Source: Geopsychrobacter sp. (GTDB lineage Bacteria > Desulfobacterota > Desulfuromonadia > Desulfuromonadales > Geopsychrobacteraceae). From it: DNA of 8,615 nt. Both the position numbers and the translations under genes were made by a program. The DNA is taken from positions 1 to 8,615 of the forward strand of contig JAUXIR010000044.1 of NCBI GenBank assembly GCA_030620915.1, written 5' to 3'. Below, in pieces: positions 5,968 through 8,615 of this stretch. Position 1 is the stretch's first letter, and the number at the start of each line of letters is the position of its first letter. The notes below the pieces were generated by a model. It was given only the letters and a program-made list of their open reading frames with translations, was not told where the DNA came from and ran no database searches.

Positions 5968-6966
5968 CTAAATCCCCTGCAGCGGCCCCTGCATCGCCAG
6001 CATGCCGATGGAGGTCACCGCCAGCAGAAAAAGAAACGCAACCCCCATGCCGATCCGTTTTCCCATCGGCACATCGTAGTATCTGGCCCGCTCGGTTTTA
6101 CATGCCTTAAACGACTTGTAGATCAGAAAACTGCCCAACAGCAGGATCAGGGCGATGATCGGCGACCAGGTCAGGTAAAAGAGGCCGCCCGCGCCGAGCA
6201 AGCCCAGCACCCAGAGCTTGGGGCTGATGACGCCGATGATCCGCCCACCGTCAAGCGGCGAGATCGGCAGCAGGTTGAACAGGTTGAGCAGAAAACCGCT
6301 CGAAGCCAGGGCGTACCAGAAGAGGTTGCCTGTCGCCATGCCGATAGCGACGCAGCCGATGGCACCCAGGGTCCCGAGCAGCGGTCCGCCGTAGGCACCG
6401 ATCGCTTCGACGAAGGCGTTCTTCGGCATCTCCTTCATCACAATGTGCGCGCCGATAAAGGGGATGAACATCGGCGCCGTGGCCGGTATCCCCATCATGC
6501 GCAGGGCCAGCACATGCCCCATTTCATGGATAAAGATCAGCGCGACAAAGCCCGCCGCAAAGGACCAGCCCCAGAACATCGCATAGGCCCAGATGCTGAT
6601 CAGCATGCTGATGAAGGTCTTGAACTTGCCGATTTGCAGGATAAAGCCCAGGTATTTCAGCTTGCCGAACAGGAAAAACAGCAGCAGTCCGATCGAGCCG
6701 AACTTGCGCAATCCTCCTAGATTACGCGGCGGGCTCCCCGCATGCGGGCCAGCGCTGACAGATGGCAGGGCTGCACCCTCCGTGGAGGGCAGCGGCGGCG
6801 TCTCCCAGGAATCGGGTTCAAGGGGTTTGGGGTTGTCTGTCGGGCGTTCAATCGGCGGGGTCGGGTTCACAGCTATACTCACTTGGTGGGTTTCTCGCAT
6901 CAGGAATCCAGAGGACTTATTGCTTTCGTTTCTTCGATGTCTTGCTACTGATTCTCCGCCCATCAT
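5968..6966 (-). CDS. M50-family (site-2-protease-like) intramembrane zinc metalloprotease
   Basis: This protein is expected to cut substrates within the inner membrane. The zinc-binding motif HEMGH is at 147-151 inside a hydrophobic helix, and the third ligand motif NLLPISPLDGGR is at 231-242. A glycine-rich GAYGGPLLG segment (190-198), typical of M50, lies between them. Several hydrophobic helices surround the motifs and a basic C-terminal stretch ends in two more. Residues about 34-82 are a proline-rich, probably disordered N-terminal region with no PDZ domain, so it differs from RseP. The start is uncertain: ATGs at 6966 and 6963 and one at 6900 (residue 23) all lack a clear Shine-Dalgarno site, with only a weak GGAT before the last. 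The gene follows the TraB/GumN-like gene by 31 bp and is convergent with the stress-protein gene 42 bp away. Substrates are unknown. Confidence 0.87.
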   Translation of the reverse strand: MMGGESVARHRRNESNKSSGFLMRETHQVSIAVNPTPPIERPTDNPKPLEPDSWETPPLPSTEGAALPSVSAGPHAGSPPRNLGGLRKFGSIGLLLFFLFGKLKYLGFILQIGKFKTFISMLISIWAYAMFWGWSFAAGFVALIFIHEMGHVLALRMMGIPATAPMFIPFIGAHIVMKEMPKNAFVEAIGAYGGPLLGTLGAIGCVAIGMATGNLFWYALASSGFLLNLFNLLPISPLDGGRIIGVISPKLWVLGLLGAGGLFYLTWSPIIALILLLGSFLIYKSFKACKTERARYYDVPMGKRIGMGVAFLFLLAVTSIGMLAMQGPLQGI

Positions 6967-6996
6967 ATATCAATCAATGATGCGCGCGCGATCTAT

Positions 6997-8247
6997 TTAC
7001 ATACCAGGCCTTGGCAAGCCCCCAACAGTCCGGGTGATGCTTTCCCACAACCGCCCATAAGGCAGGCCGGCAAAATCTATACTCAGCCGTTCGCGGGATT
7101 CCAGCAAGACAAAGCCGCGCTCCTTAACCGCCGCCTCGAGCCCCGGCATATGCAATGCGCCCCAGGGGATCAGGAGCGTCCGGTATTTGCGCAACCCCTT
7201 CGGCAGGTAACTCAACACCGCCTGGTTCCGTTTCAGCAGCAGATCATCCATCAGAATCTGATTGGTCTCAGGCCCGATGTTCTGTTCGGCCCACCGGCTG
7301 AATTCCAGATAGCCACTGCTCAGCGAACTGCTGTTCAGCAGATAGCGGCCGATGGCATTGAGGACCTCGACAGTGCGCGGATCGAAATCTTGCAGGTCGA
7401 TATCGGCGCGCAAGATATCCGGCGTACCAGCCGCAGCAGAAAGGGGCAGGTCGAGAGACTCGGCTTCAATCAGGCGGCCGGGAAATTGGAGTTGCTCCTG
7501 TGATGTCAGACCCAGCATATCGGCCAGCTTACCGTAGCTGAACTTTCCGGTCAGCAACCCCTGTTCATCGCTGACACCCTCGGCCAACAGGAGAGTATGT
7601 CCGGCGTTGAATGAGGCGGCGAGCTCGTCATAATAATCCTCACGCCCCATATGGATCATGCCCGCCAGGCGAATTTCCTTATCATCCCGCCCATAAATCT
7701 TTTCAATCATATAGAGCCCGTTCGGTTTCAGACGCACGAAACCGGCGGTATATTCTTCAATCAGACTGCTGGTTAGTCCATAGCCGAGCAGCAACAGGAC
7801 CACCGGCAGAAGCGGCAAACTCACCAGACAGAAACGCAAGAAGTTACCGCCACTGAAACCCGGCCCGACAAACTGACTCTGAGTCAGCAACAGACTCTCA
7901 CCGTTTTGATGGCGGATTAATCTCAGCGTCAGCAAAACGAGCACCAGTTGACCACAGGCCGCATACAGCGCGTAAGTGTTCCCAATAAAGGGCTCCAGCG
8001 GCCAGAAGTCGAGCAGGCCCCACAACAGATAGGTCAGGAGCGGGATAAAGATCTTTTTTGTCAGGTTACGATTTAAACCGAGCCCGAAATAGACCGGCAC
8101 GGACAACAGCATCAACAGCAGCCCGACCATACCGTGCAGCCCGACGATGAGATTATTCGGCCAAACAGGATTCAGCAGGACGCTGAAGATGCCCAAACTG
8201 GCGGACACCGGAAACAGGATGAGGAACAGGTTGGCTATTAGTCGCAT
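6997..8247 (-). CDS. Membrane-anchored TraB/GumN/TIKI-superfamily protein (putative metalloprotease)
   Basis: The 416 residues divide in two. Residues 1-160 hold about five membrane helices (roughly 3-25, 33-54, 66-82, 90-111, 137-160). The charged loops RNLTKK (60-65) and RLIRHQN (109-115) would be cytoplasmic, which places the C-terminus outside. Residues about 170-395 match the TraB/GumN/TIKI pattern: GMIH (196-199), an acidic LLLAEG (E223), KRN (339-341) and a second GxxH in GALHMPG (363-369). In animal TIKI proteins such motifs form an extracellular metal-dependent protease, and bacterial GumN/TraB relatives share them. The call rests on motif order, not on an alignment. The first domain is not one I recognise. 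Translation starts at ATG 8247 with no good Shine-Dalgarno site; a small stem, CTCAG/CTGAG, lies just upstream (8262-8276). It is probably co-transcribed with the M50 protease that follows. Confidence 0.75.
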   Translation of the reverse strand: MRLIANLFLILFPVSASLGIFSVLLNPVWPNNLIVGLHGMVGLLLMLLSVPVYFGLGLNRNLTKKIFIPLLTYLLWGLLDFWPLEPFIGNTYALYAACGQLVLVLLTLRLIRHQNGESLLLTQSQFVGPGFSGGNFLRFCLVSLPLLPVVLLLLGYGLTSSLIEEYTAGFVRLKPNGLYMIEKIYGRDDKEIRLAGMIHMGREDYYDELAASFNAGHTLLLAEGVSDEQGLLTGKFSYGKLADMLGLTSQEQLQFPGRLIEAESLDLPLSAAAGTPDILRADIDLQDFDPRTVEVLNAIGRYLLNSSSLSSGYLEFSRWAEQNIGPETNQILMDDLLLKRNQAVLSYLPKGLRKYRTLLIPWGALHMPGLEAAVKERGFVLLESRERLSIDFAGLPYGRLWESITRTVGGLPRPGM

Positions 8248-8307
8248 TTTCAGTCTGTGGTCTCAGGTTTGCTGAGCTGGTCAGTGCCCGGCGTGCAGAA
8301 AGGTTCT

Positions 8308-8344
8308 ATAAAAACCAGAGCTGCTCCTACAGCAACAGGCTGGT
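8308..8344 (-). terminator. Possible intrinsic terminator or attenuator overlapping the end of the 29-codon ORF
   Basis: Read on the minus strand, ACCAG pairs with CTGGT five for five, and inside them GCTG pairs with CAGC around the loop TAGGAG. The two stems are separated by a lopsided internal loop. The outer 3' arm runs straight into GTTTTTA (T-run at 8310-8314). The stem is modest, so termination would be partial at best. The hairpin contains the stop codon of the small ORF, an arrangement that could link translation of that ORF to read-through into the next gene. Confidence 0.35.
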
Positions 8345-8416
8345 CTGCATATAGGCCAGAAAACAAGCGATGATCACGGCGATAGCAAAAAGGATATACA
8401 CAACCGGTTTCGACAT
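8327..8416 (-). CDS. Small hydrophobic single-helix protein or leader peptide, 29 residues
   Basis: A 29-codon frame starts at ATG 8416 and ends at TAG (8327-8329). It is preceded by AGGAGA at 8421-8426, four bases before the ATG, the best ribosome-binding site on the minus strand here. The peptide has a short polar head (MSKP), an unbroken hydrophobic stretch from V5 to Y22 able to span a membrane once, and a tail MQTSLLL with three consecutive leucine codons before the stop. It is the first cistron of a probable unit with the TraB/GumN-like and M50 genes, 79 bp ahead of the former. It could be a membrane microprotein or a leader peptide acting on the overlapping hairpin. I recognise no family. 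Confidence 0.55.
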   Translation of the reverse strand: MSKPVVYILFAIAVIIACFLAYMQTSLLL

Positions 8417-8456
8417 CTCTTCTCCTTATTACAAGAACTTGGAAAGCATAGGCAGG

Positions 8457-8486
8457 ATTAGTGTAGCATTGAAGGCCGAACGTCAA
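8457..8486 (-). promoter_or_regulatory. Candidate sigma-70 promoter for the minus-strand unit
   Basis: Read on the minus strand, TTGACG (8486-8481) matches the -35 consensus at five of six positions. TACACT (8465-8460) follows after 15 bases, and an overlapping ACTAAT (8462-8457) after 18. Either could serve as a -10 box, but neither spacing is the ideal 17. Transcription would start near 8450, giving a leader of about 35 nt before the ATG at 8416. Confidence 0.45.
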
Positions 8487-8615
8487 GAAGGTCTTTATCG
8501 AAGCCGAGGCGCGTAGGTCGATATGCAGCGAAACGGCAGCAACAGAGCCGTAAGTGACTTCATCCGAGGGGATAACAAGACGAGAAGAGAACAGGAACGG
8601 CATAAGCTGGCCGCC
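8487..8615. other. Unassigned terminal stretch, no supported gene
   Basis: I find no gene I can defend here. A minus-strand frame (8250-8603) is open through it but runs out of frame across the promoter, ribosome-binding site and coding region of the 29-codon ORF, and its own ATG lacks a good ribosome-binding site. A short hairpin, ACGGC (8533-8537) with GCCGT (8547-8551), is the only local structure I notice. The stretch may be an intergenic repeat or the edge of a divergent neighbour cut off by the window. Confidence 0.4.

Noticed and set aside
6593..7060. Plus-strand frame of 155 codons over the start of the M50 gene
   Set aside because: It is antisense to the proline-rich N-terminus of the M50 gene and its upstream gap, with no ribosome-binding site and no recognisable motif. 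It is a shadow of the GC-rich minus-strand gene.
8533..8551. ACGGC/GCCGT hairpin as a terminator of a gene beyond the window
   Set aside because: Five base pairs with a nine-base loop and no T-run on either side are too weak to call.
8250..8603. 117-codon minus-strand frame at the right edge as a real gene
   Set aside because: Its ATG lacks a clear ribosome-binding site, its composition is not that of a folded or membrane protein I recognise, and it crosses the promoter and the better-supported 29-codon ORF in a different frame.

Overview
The window reads as chromosomal DNA of a Gram-negative, probably proteobacterial, organism. Shine-Dalgarno sites are strong, the coding GC looks close to 60%, the transporter has a secreted periplasmic binding protein, and a sigma-54-type promoter lies upstream. 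The overall look would suit a deltaproteobacterium of the Desulfuromonas/Geobacter kind, but that placement is a guess from gene style and nothing in the window proves it.

Left part (1-5925, plus strand). An AT-rich leader of about 320 bp carries a near-consensus sigma-54 promoter and two inverted repeats upstream of it. It drives a complete hydrophobic/branched-chain amino-acid-type (HAAT, Liv) ABC importer in the order binding protein, permease LivH, permease LivM, ATPase LivG, ATPase LivF. A tandem-domain universal stress protein follows 34 bp later on the same strand. The binding-protein gene is separated from the rest by 182 bp holding a very stable hairpin. The other junctions are tight: 4 bp between livH and livM, and 4-bp ATGA overlaps for livM/livG and livG/livF. 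The binding protein would capture the solute in the periplasm, LivHM form the channel and LivGF power it. The stress protein may be an accessory or regulator of the transporter.

Right part (5968-8416, minus strand, convergent with the first operon). A second unit is read right to left: a candidate sigma-70 promoter, a previously unlisted 29-codon hydrophobic ORF with an excellent ribosome-binding site, a membrane protein whose C-terminal domain carries the two GxxH motifs of the TraB/GumN/TIKI superfamily, and an M50 (site-2-protease-type) intramembrane metalloprotease with HExxH and LDGG motifs. The last two genes are 31 bp apart. They put an extracytoplasmic candidate protease and an intramembrane protease in one probable operon, which is the most interesting gene pairing here. 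The stop codon of the 29-codon ORF lies inside a hairpin followed by five T residues, so it could also be a regulatory leader.

No tRNA, rRNA, CRISPR array, insertion sequence or phage gene is visible. The last ~130 bp (8487-8615) hold no gene I can support.
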